From Loktanella sp. IMCC34160 (GTDB taxonomy: Bacteria; Pseudomonadota; Alphaproteobacteria; Rhodobacterales; Rhodobacteraceae), in the NCBI RefSeq assembly GCF_004145845.1, contig NZ_SELP01000006.1, positions 1 through 64,000 on the forward strand: a stretch of DNA of 64,000 nucleotides, written 5' to 3'. The position numbers were made by a program, and so were the translations under genes. The notes beneath the pieces were generated by a model. The model did not search any database and was not told where the DNA came from. It worked only from the letters and a program-made list of their open reading frames with translations. Every line of letters starts with the position of its first letter. The first letter of the stretch is position 1. Below, in pieces: positions 25,084 through 32,973 of this stretch.

Positions 25084-26390
25084 CAGCAGGCCCCCCCGAG
25101 GTCCGCAGTGAAGGCCGAGCAGCAGGATGACCCTTGCCTGATCCAGACCGCAGGCGCGCTGTCGACCCGGTTCACCCGCCGCAGCTCAATGTTCAGGGTC
25201 CCACTTGCGCCCGTATCGAGGACTACCTCGGTCCCCGCGATGGTGCTTGGTCCGGGGTGAAGCGGAGTGAGATCGCTCAGGAGATCGACGCCGACTGACG
25301 GCAAGCGCGGCTCATCGGTACAGTCTTCAATCCACGTGGCGCCGGCATAGGCGGCATCAACGTAGCTGACCGACCCCGGCCGCCAGCCATATCCCACCAG
25401 TCGCCGACCAAACTGGAGATCGCCGGTCGCGGCTGTCCCCCAGGTCCAGACCACTTGCCCATTCACGGCAATCTGAGAGGTTCCCGAAGCCCTAACCTGC
25501 CGGATCAGCAACTCGCTGAACGACAGCCAATCTCTGGCCTCCACCGTGAAGCTGTCCACCTTCAGGGAACAGCTGCCGGAGCTTTGGTCCGTGAGATCGA
25601 CCCGTGCTTCGCTTGTCGCGGCATTCCATTGGCGCGGCACGGAGAAGGTCAAACCCTGCCGGACGCAAGACGCACCTGTCTGGCCCGTGCAAGACCAGCT
25701 GACCGGCCGCGCACAAGCCTTGTTGTAGTCCGTCGCCTCCGCCGCGCAGGACCAGGTGTCCAGCCGGTCCAGGCTCACCTGCCGGGTTTCCGAACAGGTC
25801 CGCAGGTCAGCCGTCAGATCCCGAAGGCACCGAAGTGTGGCCGTGTAGACACCCCCCTCGAACCCGGCCTGGCAAGAACTCGCCCCCTCGAACAGCCCCG
25901 AGGTCACAGCATCCGATTGCGCAACAGCCTCATCGGCCAGCCCCAGCGGATCGGCGCCGAGATCCACCTCCGGTCGGGTCAGCGCTGAATCGAGACTGGC
26001 CCCGAAGGCCCGGCTCGCATCGCTGTCGCTGGTGCGCTCCTCGAAGATCGCGTCCTCGAAGTCATAGGGAGACAGTTGCACCTCTTCGGGATTGGCCGTC
26101 TCATAGGGCGTGACCGTCCCTTCGAGGGTTTCGGCGGTCAGAAGATCCGTGACCGGCCCGAGGCTTTGAACCGCCTCCCCCGCCTGTTGACGGACGTCCT
26201 GGGCAAGCGCCGGTGACGCCGTGACCACCATGGCAAGACCTGCCGCAAACAGGCCCCTATATATATAGTGTATCTGGGGAACAGCGACTTCGACGCGGCT
26301 GCAATCGCGTTCGCGCCGAGGGTGCGAGGCAGCGAATGCGGCCTCCAATAAGCCCAGAAACGCTTTAATAGTGTATTTGCGCCCTCTCAT
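25083..26390 (-). CDS. second TraN-like exported Cys-rich protein, 435 aa
   Basis: Probably a TraN-related mating-pair protein. The mature region contains repeated cysteine motifs (SSCQAGFEGGVYTATLRCLR, TWSCAAEATDY, ARPVSWSCTG), a beta-rich middle and a C-terminus ending SCCSAFTADLGGAC. The start is uncertain. The ATG at 26390 overlaps the trbC stop (ATGA), but the signal peptide (GLFAAGLAMVVTASPALAQ) begins only near residue 45. The 45 residues before it come from a more AT-rich stretch with two ATAGTGTAT copies, so the true start may be a GTG/TTG near 26290-26260. It is coupled to the 481-residue traN by TGATG. Confidence 0.75.
   Translation of the reverse strand: MRGRKYTIKAFLGLLEAAFAASHPRRERDCSRVEVAVPQIHYIYRGLFAAGLAMVVTASPALAQDVRQQAGEAVQSLGPVTDLLTAETLEGTVTPYETANPEEVQLSPYDFEDAIFEERTSDSDASRAFGASLDSALTRPEVDLGADPLGLADEAVAQSDAVTSGLFEGASSCQAGFEGGVYTATLRCLRDLTADLRTCSETRQVSLDRLDTWSCAAEATDYNKACARPVSWSCTGQTGASCVRQGLTFSVPRQWNAATSEARVDLTDQSSGSCSLKVDSFTVEARDWLSFSELLIRQVRASGTSQIAVNGQVVWTWGTAATGDLQFGRRLVGYGWRPGSVSYVDAAYAGATWIEDCTDEPRLPSVGVDLLSDLTPLHPGPSTIAGTEVVLDTGASGTLNIELRRVNRVDSAPAVWIRQGSSCCSAFTADLGGAC
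26265..26376. repeat. ATAGTGTAT direct repeats flanking an odd AT-rich segment
   Basis: ATAGTGTAT occurs at 26265-26273 and 26368-26376, 103 bases apart, around the start of the second traN-like gene. The first copy is embedded in CCCCTATATATATAG followed by a GGGG, an AT-rich core unlike the GC-rich operon. This may be a small insertion or a regulatory site. The evidence is only the sequence pattern. Confidence 0.4.
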
Positions 26391-27145
26391 GGCAGCACCG
26401 GATGGGTCGCCAGAACCTCCATCGCCTGCCGCGTGGCATCGCCTTCGCCCCGCGCGATAATCTCCAGTGCCGCGCGCAGCGGGATGTTTCCGGTCAGCCG
26501 GTCATGCGCCGGAACCGGGTCCCCTTCACAGCCCTGGGTTTCGCAGACATCGAGCTCTTCCGCCGCCACGATCACGGTCGGCACCCGGTCCACACCAAAG
26601 CGGGCAAAGAGCGTCGGGTCGATTCCGAAGCCCACCAGCTCCGCATCATCCCCGAAGGTCTCTTGCAGCGCGGCCTGCGTATCGAAGACGGAGTTGTTCA
26701 CAAACCCCCGGAAGATCACCGGCACATCGAGCGCGATCGCCTCCTGCATCAGGGGCCGCAGCACGGTGTCGGGCATGGAGAAGCTCGCCATCAGGAAGAC
26801 ATGCTTGCTGCCGTAGCGCTGTTCCTCAGCCTCTCCCGTCAGATCATCCCCCTCCGCGCCCAGAAGCGCCCGTACCCGCGGATTGTTCAGCGCCCGGTCC
26901 CTGAGCGCCTCCATGTCATAGTCCCGCTCGAAGCTGTCAGCGCTTTGGATATCGAGGCTCTCCTCCCAGGCCTCCCCCAGACGCTCCGCCTCCTCCAGAA
27001 CATCCGGGATCGAGATGCCGAGGCCCCCATCCGCGCCGGGGGCGAACTGAACTGGGCCATCCTCTGGGTCCCCCGTCTGGTCTGCTGCCTGTGCAACAGC
27101 TGTGCTTGCCGCCAGAAGGCCAAGAAGGGTCAAAGTGCGCAGCAA
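26387..27145 (-). CDS. trbC: TrbC type-F pilus assembly protein, 252 aa, TTG start
   Basis: A periplasmic TrbC-family protein of F-type systems, related to thioredoxin-fold proteins and needed for pilus assembly. A TTG at 27145 is chosen as start: it opens a signal peptide (LRTLTLLGLLAASTAVAQA) and has GGAGGAAGAG five bases upstream, whereas the longer open frame overlaps traU extensively. Family motifs are KHVFLMASFSMPDTVLRPLM and DVPVIFRGFVNNS, then DPTLFARFGVDRVPTVIV, a thioredoxin-like cis-Pro strand. It overlaps the end of traU by 16 bases and the next gene by four. Confidence 0.92.
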   Translation of the reverse strand: MLRTLTLLGLLAASTAVAQAADQTGDPEDGPVQFAPGADGGLGISIPDVLEEAERLGEAWEESLDIQSADSFERDYDMEALRDRALNNPRVRALLGAEGDDLTGEAEEQRYGSKHVFLMASFSMPDTVLRPLMQEAIALDVPVIFRGFVNNSVFDTQAALQETFGDDAELVGFGIDPTLFARFGVDRVPTVIVAAEELDVCETQGCEGDPVPAHDRLTGNIPLRAALEIIARGEGDATRQAMEVLATHPVLP

Positions 27146-28116
27146 TTTCTCTTCCTCCACATCAGCCAGCCAAAGCTCTCGCCCCGGAACGGAAACTCCC
27201 GGAAAGCGTCCACGAACTGGGTGCTCGATCCCATCGGCGCACAGGCGTAACGCCCGCCGACCGTTGGACGTGGCCGCGTCACCTGCATCCGGTATTGGCT
27301 CTTGGGGATGATCGGCGCGAAGCGCGGCTCGCATTGGGTCGGATTGCTCGCCGTTCGTCTTGCCAGTCCGAACCGGTGCATCCGGGCGGTCAGCCGGGCG
27401 GCCACCGATTCACTGGCCATGATCCCGCCGTAGGAGGCATTGACCTCACCCGCCATCGGATAAAGCGCTCCCTGACAGCCATTGCACCAGAAGAGCGTAT
27501 CCATCGACAGATACCCCGAAGAGGCCCGAACGCATTCAGCCGAACAGGCCGCCTGCGCAATCGGGTTGGCGAAGAGGATGGCTTCGGGGTTGATCAGGTT
27601 GCCCAGTTCCACATCGTTCCAGAGCGGGTCGATCTCGCTGATATAGGCCACGTCAAAGACCGTGGTCTCCAGGCAAAGCCCGTCCACCACCGTCCCGAGC
27701 CAGCTGATCAGCGGGTAATAGTAGTAGTGCGCCTGCCAGGCCGATCCGGTCTCTCCGCCCGATTGGGCCGTGGCCGTCGAGATCCCTGGCGCGAAGAGGC
27801 CGAAGTCCATGTCAAAACCCATATTGACGAAGCAGCCCGCCTCATTGGCCACATCCACAAGGCGCGCCGGTTCCCAGAGCCCGATCGACAAACCAATCCG
27901 GGGCAGAACCGTGTCCCAGCAGGCGCAGAGCGGGAACCACTGGTTCGATGTATCCGGACGGTTGGTAAAAAGGCTGATCCCGCCCACCGAGATCGGGAAG
28001 ATGCAATCCCAGCAGACCTCGGTAATCGGATTAAGGAACCGGGCATTGCATTTGGCCTGCGCCTGTCCCGCCAGTGTCAGGACCAGGAACACCAGCCCCG
28101 TGAGAAGCCGCTTCAT
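27130..28116 (-). CDS. traU: TraU conjugal pilus assembly protein, 328 aa
   Basis: An F-type periplasmic protein required for DNA transfer and pilus assembly. A signal peptide (MKRLLTGLVFLVLTLAGQAQA) precedes the highly conserved start KCNARFLNPITEVCWDCIFP. Further TraU marks are FPLCACWDTVLPRIGLSIG, LWEPARLVDV, YYYPLISWLG and CNGCQGALYPMAGEV. About sixteen cysteines imply extensive disulfide bonding. Length equals F TraU (330). The stop lies inside the trbC start region, so the two are coupled. Confidence 0.96.
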   Translation of the reverse strand: MKRLLTGLVFLVLTLAGQAQAKCNARFLNPITEVCWDCIFPISVGGISLFTNRPDTSNQWFPLCACWDTVLPRIGLSIGLWEPARLVDVANEAGCFVNMGFDMDFGLFAPGISTATAQSGGETGSAWQAHYYYYPLISWLGTVVDGLCLETTVFDVAYISEIDPLWNDVELGNLINPEAILFANPIAQAACSAECVRASSGYLSMDTLFWCNGCQGALYPMAGEVNASYGGIMASESVAARLTARMHRFGLARRTASNPTQCEPRFAPIIPKSQYRMQVTRPRPTVGGRYACAPMGSSTQFVDAFREFPFRGESFGWLMWRKRNCCAL

Positions 28117-28295
28117 GCCTCGCCCTCCCCAGTGTCTCCATCCTCGGCCAACAGTCGGTTCAACCGGCTGTTTGACCGTTTGCCGGCCTCGATCTCCCGG
28201 CGGAGAACCTCCACCAGCCGGGCGCGGTCGGACCGGGACAGGCGTACCCCGAAGACGAAGCCGGGGGTGATCTCCTCCGAAGGTACCTTGGTCAT
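28113..28295 (-). CDS. small helical protein in the tra operon, 60 aa
   Basis: No family recognised. The ATG at 28295 has GGAGGGTAG just upstream; an in-frame upstream extension overlapping the previous gene is less likely. The product is charged and helical (RSDRARLVEVLRREIEAGKR, NRLLAEDG), with no signal peptide or membrane segment, so it should be cytoplasmic. It overlaps the traU start by four bases and starts four bases after the preceding small gene. It occupies a place where F carries unrelated small genes. Confidence 0.7.
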   Translation of the reverse strand: MTKVPSEEITPGFVFGVRLSRSDRARLVEVLRREIEAGKRSNSRLNRLLAEDGDTGEGEA

Positions 28296-28299
28296 CGCC

Positions 28300-28563
28300 C
28301 TACCCTCCGTATCCCGGCAGGGGCTTTGCCCGCGCCACCAGTGCCGGTCGGCCGTCAATGATCTGCGCAATAGCAGCGCGATCCCCATCATCGAGATCCG
28401 CGCCATGGTCCGAGGAGGGATCAATCCCCAGCTCCAACCAGAGATCCGCCACAATCTCAGGGCAGTCGTGCAGCCGCTGCAAAATGATTCCGGCCATGAA
28501 GACCCCGCAGTCGAACGCCTTCTCGGTCTCTGTGAGGCTTTCTCTCCGTTTGGCTTCAGCCAT
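28300..28563 (-). CDS. small acidic protein in the tra operon, 87 aa
   Basis: No family recognised. It is cytoplasmic by composition, with an N-terminal helix (AKRRESLTETEKAFDCGVFM), a middle LELGIDPSSDHGADLDDGDR and a C-terminal PALVARAKPLPGYGG. The ATG at 28563 overlaps the end of traW by eight bases, and the next small gene follows four bases after its stop, so the pair is co-translated. The function is unknown; a chaperone or regulator of the secretion channel is only a guess. Confidence 0.7.
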   Translation of the reverse strand: MAEAKRRESLTETEKAFDCGVFMAGIILQRLHDCPEIVADLWLELGIDPSSDHGADLDDGDRAAIAQIIDGRPALVARAKPLPGYGG

Positions 28564-29194
28564 CGCTTTGTCCTCCTGTAGGAACTTCCCGAACCATCAT
28601 CACATTGCCCTCGCGCCAGACCTCGCTTGGCAGCCGCAGGACCCCAAAGCGGTCCACCATGATCCCGTCCTGGTCGAAGTAGAACCGCCGCCCATGCGCC
28701 CGCATCAAATCGAGCGGCGCGCCATTCGTGAGAACCAGCAGCGTGTCCAACTCGGTCCCCTCTTCCAATGCGAAGGCAACCTGATCCGGATCGTCCCCGT
28801 CGAGGAACACGATCCGCTTGTTGAAGAAGGAATAGTCGAGCGGGTTGATCACCGTGCCCGCGCGCGCAAAGACCCGACCTTCGTGATCCATCAGGTCCCG
28901 CGTCAGCGTGATCGAGAGATCCACCTTGAAGATCCGCTCCTCCTCGACCGGCAGGAGCCCCATCACCGGACGCGGCCGCATCACATAGGCCCGAGTCCGG
29001 TCCTGCATCTCCTGTTGCATCCCGGCCAGTTCGCCCGAGGCCTCCATCTCCGTCAGCCGCGCCCGGATCGTGTCAAGAAGCGAGGGCTCCGCAATCTCCC
29101 AGACCGGTCCATGCGTGCCGAAGTCCTCGGCGCCGGCAACGGTGGCCAGCGTCACGGCGAGCGTTGTAGTTACTCTTCGGTGCCAGCGAACCAT
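28556..29194 (-). CDS. traW: TraW conjugal pilus assembly protein, 212 aa
   Basis: A periplasmic F-type protein that works with TraU and TrbC. The start at 29194 is preferred because GGAGGT lies six bases upstream and the signal peptide (MVRWHRRVTTTLAVTLATVAGA) begins there. The mature protein starts EDFGTHGPVWEIAEPSLL, the classic TraW opening. Further family motifs are ARAGTVINPLDY, RIVFLDGDDPDQ and RFYFDQDGIMVDRFGV. Length matches F TraW (210). It overlaps the S26 peptidase gene by 25 bases. Confidence 0.94.
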   Translation of the reverse strand: MVRWHRRVTTTLAVTLATVAGAEDFGTHGPVWEIAEPSLLDTIRARLTEMEASGELAGMQQEMQDRTRAYVMRPRPVMGLLPVEEERIFKVDLSITLTRDLMDHEGRVFARAGTVINPLDYSFFNKRIVFLDGDDPDQVAFALEEGTELDTLLVLTNGAPLDLMRAHGRRFYFDQDGIMVDRFGVLRLPSEVWREGNVMMVREVPTGGQSDG

Positions 29195-29736
29195 CCCCGC
29201 ACCTCCGTCCAATGCGGCAGCGGAGCAGAGACCCCGACCGCCTCGATATCCGCGATTGCCACGAGGCCGATTGCCCCATACCGGCTGTCGAGCGAGTTCT
29301 CGGCGTCTCCAACGACGAAGACGTGCCCGGGAGGAATGGCACCCGCATCAATCGGACCGATCCCCCGCTCGACCAGCTCGGGCAGAAGCGTGCGACAGGT
29401 CCCCTCAACACAGACCCGCGCCCCTTCCACCTCGATCAAATCTCCCTCCAAACCCACCACGCGCTTGACGAAGCTGAAGGCGCTGACCTCCTCGGTCACG
29501 CTTTCCGGCGCCGGAAAGGCCACGTAGCTCCCGCGCACCGGCCAGACCGGCCAATGCACCATCAGATAGCCAGTGTGTGGCAGCGAGGCGGTTCCGTTCA
29601 GAACCACCGTTCCCGCCGACAGCACGTAAAAGCCAACCGCCGTCACGACCCCCGTGACCCCTGCCGCCAGTTTGCGCCAAAGCGGCAGGCGCGACCGCCC
29701 GCGCCGCTCAAACTCGGGGGTCGCCGCCACGCTCAT
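29170..29736 (-). CDS. S26 family signal peptidase of the conjugation system, 188 aa
   Basis: A membrane-bound serine peptidase of the TraF(RP4)/LepB type, expected to mature the pilin or other exported tra products. One N-terminal membrane segment (about 22-46) is followed by S51 in the SLPHTGY box and K91 in FSFVKRVVGLEGD, the Ser/Lys catalytic dyad. The later box GHVFVVGDAENSLDSRYG is typical of S26 peptidases. In many non-enteric F-like systems this gene lies between trbI and traW, as here. It overlaps trbI by four bases (ATGA). Confidence 0.92.
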   Translation of the reverse strand: MSVAATPEFERRGRSRLPLWRKLAAGVTGVVTAVGFYVLSAGTVVLNGTASLPHTGYLMVHWPVWPVRGSYVAFPAPESVTEEVSAFSFVKRVVGLEGDLIEVEGARVCVEGTCRTLLPELVERGIGPIDAGAIPPGHVFVVGDAENSLDSRYGAIGLVAIADIEAVGVSAPLPHWTEVRGWFAGTEE

Positions 29737-30092
29737 TGGATCGCATCCCAGCGCGCGATCACCCGCTCCGCAAAAGGCAGGCTCACATCCTCCGCACCCG
29801 CCAGGACATGCGCCTTGTTCACAAGCCGCGCCCCGGTCTCGGCAAAGATGGCCTCCGCCTCCTGCATCACCAGCTGATCGAAGACGAGGATCGCCCCGGC
29901 CATCTCCTCTTCCGCGAGATCATCGCCGCGTTCTTCGAGGAAGTGCTGCACCACCGTCGTGGCATCGACCACATACCAGCCCGCCTGGGGTTTTGGGTCC
30001 AGAAGCCCCAGCGCGCCCAATATCCCAAGGTTCACGACCACCATCGCCATGAGGCCGAAGATCCCGTAGCTGAGGGGTTTCAGAAGCGTCAT
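29733..30092 (-). CDS. trbI: TrbI-like type-F conjugation protein, 119 aa
   Basis: A small inner-membrane protein with one N-terminal membrane helix (FGLMAMVVVNLGILGALGL) and a periplasmic region whose VVDATTVVQHFLEE...FDQLVMQEAEAIFAETGARL matches the TrbI pattern of F-like systems, where TrbI influences pilus retraction. Length is close to F TrbI (128). It is coupled by ATGA overlaps to traC before it and the peptidase after it. Confidence 0.88.
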   Translation of the reverse strand: MTLLKPLSYGIFGLMAMVVVNLGILGALGLLDPKPQAGWYVVDATTVVQHFLEERGDDLAEEEMAGAILVFDQLVMQEAEAIFAETGARLVNKAHVLAGAEDVSLPFAERVIARWDAIQ

Positions 30093-32566
30093 GCCACCTC
30101 TCCTTTCGCAACCATGTCCCGCAGCGCGGCCACCGTGCTCATGCCCGCCGCCTTGCGTTTGTTCAGCTGTTCGACCGTCGCGCCCTTCGAGGAGAAGACC
30201 GCCAGCGAGAAGGGATCGAGCGCCAGGCGACCCAGAACCCAGCCCTGCGGTCCCTTGATCGCCAGTTCCGAGAAGGCGCCGGGCACAGAGGTCAGAGATT
30301 TCAGGCGGGGTCCGAAGCCATCGGGGATCGACAGTTTGCCGTCCCGCACCAGCCGGTCGATCGTCTCCGGCTTCTGCGCCAGGAACACCGTCCAGTCCGA
30401 GTTCTGAAGACAGACCTCCGCCGCCGGGTTCTGGTAATAGTCGTCAATGCTCTGGGTGCCGGTGATCAGCGCGCCGGTGTATTTACGGGCACGACGCACG
30501 ACGCCCTCGATGAACTTCGCCGTCCCCTGCCCTTTCAGAAGATCCCAGGCCTCGTCGATCAGGATCGCGACCGGCACCGAGCGGTCGGTCTTGTACATCA
30601 GCTCGGTGCCCAGAAACATCACCAGCTGAAGCACCACCTGCTCCAGCCCCGGCTGGCTCTTCAGCTCCGACAGCTCGACCACGGTCAGGGCCGTATCGAC
30701 GTTGATCGTCGCCGCCCCTTCAAAGTAGCTGCCATAGCTGCCGCCCCGCGCGTAGTTTTCCAGCTTCCGGCACACGTCCGCCAACCGGCTGTCTTCCGCG
30801 ATCCGGCTCTTCAGCGCCGCAAGCACATCGGTGATCTCGCCTGCCGGACCCTTCAGCCGCCAAACCTCCGTCACCGCCCGCGCGATCGCCTCTTCCTCGA
30901 TCCCCGCAACCCGACCTTCCCGCTGCTCGCCAAGCGAAGCCATCGTGGCCACCACCCGTGTCACCAGTTCGATCGCCTCGGCGGCATATTCGGGGCTGTC
31001 CATCTTGGCGGCCTGCAACATCGAGAAAGGATTGAGCCGAACCTCCTGGCTGCCATCCATCGCCACATGACGCCCCCCGAGGATCTCGCAGGTCGTCTTG
31101 AAGCTGTAGCCGTCGTCGATCACCAGCGCCCTGCCGCCGCAGCTGTAGATCGAGCTGATCAACTCCTGCATGAAGACCGACTTGCCCGCCCCGGACTTGC
31201 CGACCACGGCGACGTTGTAGTTGCCGTCGCTTGCGAAGTTCGACCAGGTGAAGACTTCACCCTGCCGACCCGTAAGGAGCATTCCCTCCCCCGCAGTGTT
31301 GCCGGTCCATTCCGAGTAGAGCGGCGCCAGCGCTGTCAGTGCCTTGCCCTTCAAAAGACGCATCCGCATCAACTTGCGCAGAGCCTTCATCTGCCCGTCC
31401 GAGCTACCGAGTGGCAGGGACGCCAGAAGAAGGGGCAATTGCAGGAACTTCTCCTGCTTCAGGGCAAAGCCCGCCCGACGGAAGATCTTCGACACCTCCG
31501 TCATGGCAGCCCGCGCCTCGTCCCGCCCGCCCTTTGCGTAGGCCAGCACCGACATTGTGCACTCAAAAAGCCGCTCGCCGCTCTCCAGTTCCGCCGCCAG
31601 CGCCGTAAACTCCGCCTCCTTGCCATCGACATCATGGGTGAAGCGCGCAAACCCGGTCTTGCGACCGTGTTCCAGCTTCATGCGCTGGCTCAGGATCGCA
31701 CCCGAGGCCTTCTGGGTCGGGATCGCGATCCCCGTCAGGCTGATCAGCATCGGACCATGCTGCCGGTCGCTGATCACATCCGGGCTTCCGAAGAGCAAAG
31801 CCCCCATCCGCGAACTCCATTCGCGCGGGAACTGCGCCACGCTGCCTGCCCTCACGCTCAGCTGCGGGTCACCCGCAAGTCCGATGGTTTCCGGCGAGAC
31901 CCGCAAAGACGACCCGGGGATCTGGATGTTGATCGGCAGCTCGTCGGAATACTGGCCGTCCGTCCCTGTCTCCCATCGCTCGGCATGCAGGATGTCTCCC
32001 AGGAGCGCGATCAGCTGTTCGGCATCAAGCCCCGCCTCTTTTCTGAGACCGAGCGCGCCGAAGACCGACTTTCGGTACTCTCTCAAGGCGCCAAGCGCAC
32101 TGATCGAGGCCTCACCTTCGATCCAGCCCGCAACAAAGCGGCGGCGGATCGTGGGCACGCATTTGATCGGATTGTCGTCCCCGAAGCTTTTCTCCGTGAA
32201 GAGCCCGATCCGGCCCGCGACCATCGCTTCGGTGATCATACCGCCACTTCGCCGCGCCCGCGCCCAGCCTGTGAGCCGCTTGCCGATCTCCGGTGATGAC
32301 CAGTTCAGGATCTGGAAGCCCGCGCCTTGCGGCGCCGCGGAGATCAGCGCCGAATGGAGGTTCTCCATCATGTCGGCCGTCACCGTGCTCGTCACCTCGG
32401 CCACGAACCCGGTCGTCTTCTCATTGTAGAAGAACCGGGTTTCCGGATCATAGACCCGGTAGGGCAAGAGATCCGCGACCGCCGGGCGGTCAAAGATCGT
32501 CTCCGGCATTTCTGACCAGCCCGCATCGCCAAAAAGCTGGTTCACCATGTCGCTGACAAAGCCCAT
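30089..32566 (-). CDS. traC: TraC/VirB4-type T4SS ATPase, 825 aa
   Basis: The energy-providing ATPase at the cytoplasmic base of the channel, needed for pilus assembly. The ATG at 32566 is chosen (GGAG six bases upstream, TGATG overlap with traV) over an in-frame TTG five codons earlier. The N-terminal half is the TraC_F_IV domain (DLLPYRVYDPETRFFYNEKT). The P-loop GKSGAGKS lies near residue 460, and Walker B (VAILIDEAWDLLKG) near 665, followed by TGTQSIDDYY and a VFLAQKP motif. Length is within the family range (about 800-880). Confidence 0.97.
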   Translation of the reverse strand: MGFVSDMVNQLFGDAGWSEMPETIFDRPAVADLLPYRVYDPETRFFYNEKTTGFVAEVTSTVTADMMENLHSALISAAPQGAGFQILNWSSPEIGKRLTGWARARRSGGMITEAMVAGRIGLFTEKSFGDDNPIKCVPTIRRRFVAGWIEGEASISALGALREYRKSVFGALGLRKEAGLDAEQLIALLGDILHAERWETGTDGQYSDELPINIQIPGSSLRVSPETIGLAGDPQLSVRAGSVAQFPREWSSRMGALLFGSPDVISDRQHGPMLISLTGIAIPTQKASGAILSQRMKLEHGRKTGFARFTHDVDGKEAEFTALAAELESGERLFECTMSVLAYAKGGRDEARAAMTEVSKIFRRAGFALKQEKFLQLPLLLASLPLGSSDGQMKALRKLMRMRLLKGKALTALAPLYSEWTGNTAGEGMLLTGRQGEVFTWSNFASDGNYNVAVVGKSGAGKSVFMQELISSIYSCGGRALVIDDGYSFKTTCEILGGRHVAMDGSQEVRLNPFSMLQAAKMDSPEYAAEAIELVTRVVATMASLGEQREGRVAGIEEEAIARAVTEVWRLKGPAGEITDVLAALKSRIAEDSRLADVCRKLENYARGGSYGSYFEGAATINVDTALTVVELSELKSQPGLEQVVLQLVMFLGTELMYKTDRSVPVAILIDEAWDLLKGQGTAKFIEGVVRRARKYTGALITGTQSIDDYYQNPAAEVCLQNSDWTVFLAQKPETIDRLVRDGKLSIPDGFGPRLKSLTSVPGAFSELAIKGPQGWVLGRLALDPFSLAVFSSKGATVEQLNKRKAAGMSTVAALRDMVAKGEVA

Positions 32567-32973
32567 CAGCGCTCCGCCCAATGCGCTTCGACCAGCACAA
32601 AATGCACATAGCGGCTTTCGTGGAGGATCTGGTTCTCATCAAGATAGGGCGCGATCCAGAGGCGCCCCACCACTTCCGGCACACGGTAGCGCCCACTCTC
32701 ATAGGAGTAGCCGCCGTCCGGCATCCCGCCATAGGCCCCGCCAAACTTCCCCGTGCCAAGCGGGTCCTGGCTGAGCGTGCCCATCGCCGTGTCTTCCGGC
32801 CGTTCGGTCACGGGGGCGATGCTTCCCGCCCCCTGCCCGTCCGCCTGCGAGATCGTGCTGCACGGGCTGCCAAGCTGGGCCTCGCACAGGAAGTCCCGTT
32901 CGGTGTTACCTCCCCCGAGGACACCGCAGCCGCTGAGTGCTGCGAGCGCGATCCATGCCAATCCCTGTCTCAT
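32566..32973 (-). CDS. traV: TraV outer-membrane lipoprotein of the T4SS, 135 aa
   Basis: A lipoprotein that anchors the TraB-TraK core complex to the outer membrane. The lipobox LSGC places the lipidated cysteine at residue 16. The mature part has two conserved-style cysteines (FLCEAQLGSPC), a Gly-rich middle and a C-terminal PEVVGRLWIAPYLDENQILH and RYVHFVLVE motif typical of TraV. It overlaps traB by four bases and traC by one. Confidence 0.93.
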   Translation of the reverse strand: MRQGLAWIALAALSGCGVLGGGNTERDFLCEAQLGSPCSTISQADGQGAGSIAPVTERPEDTAMGTLSQDPLGTGKFGGAYGGMPDGGYSYESGRYRVPEVVGRLWIAPYLDENQILHESRYVHFVLVEAHWAER

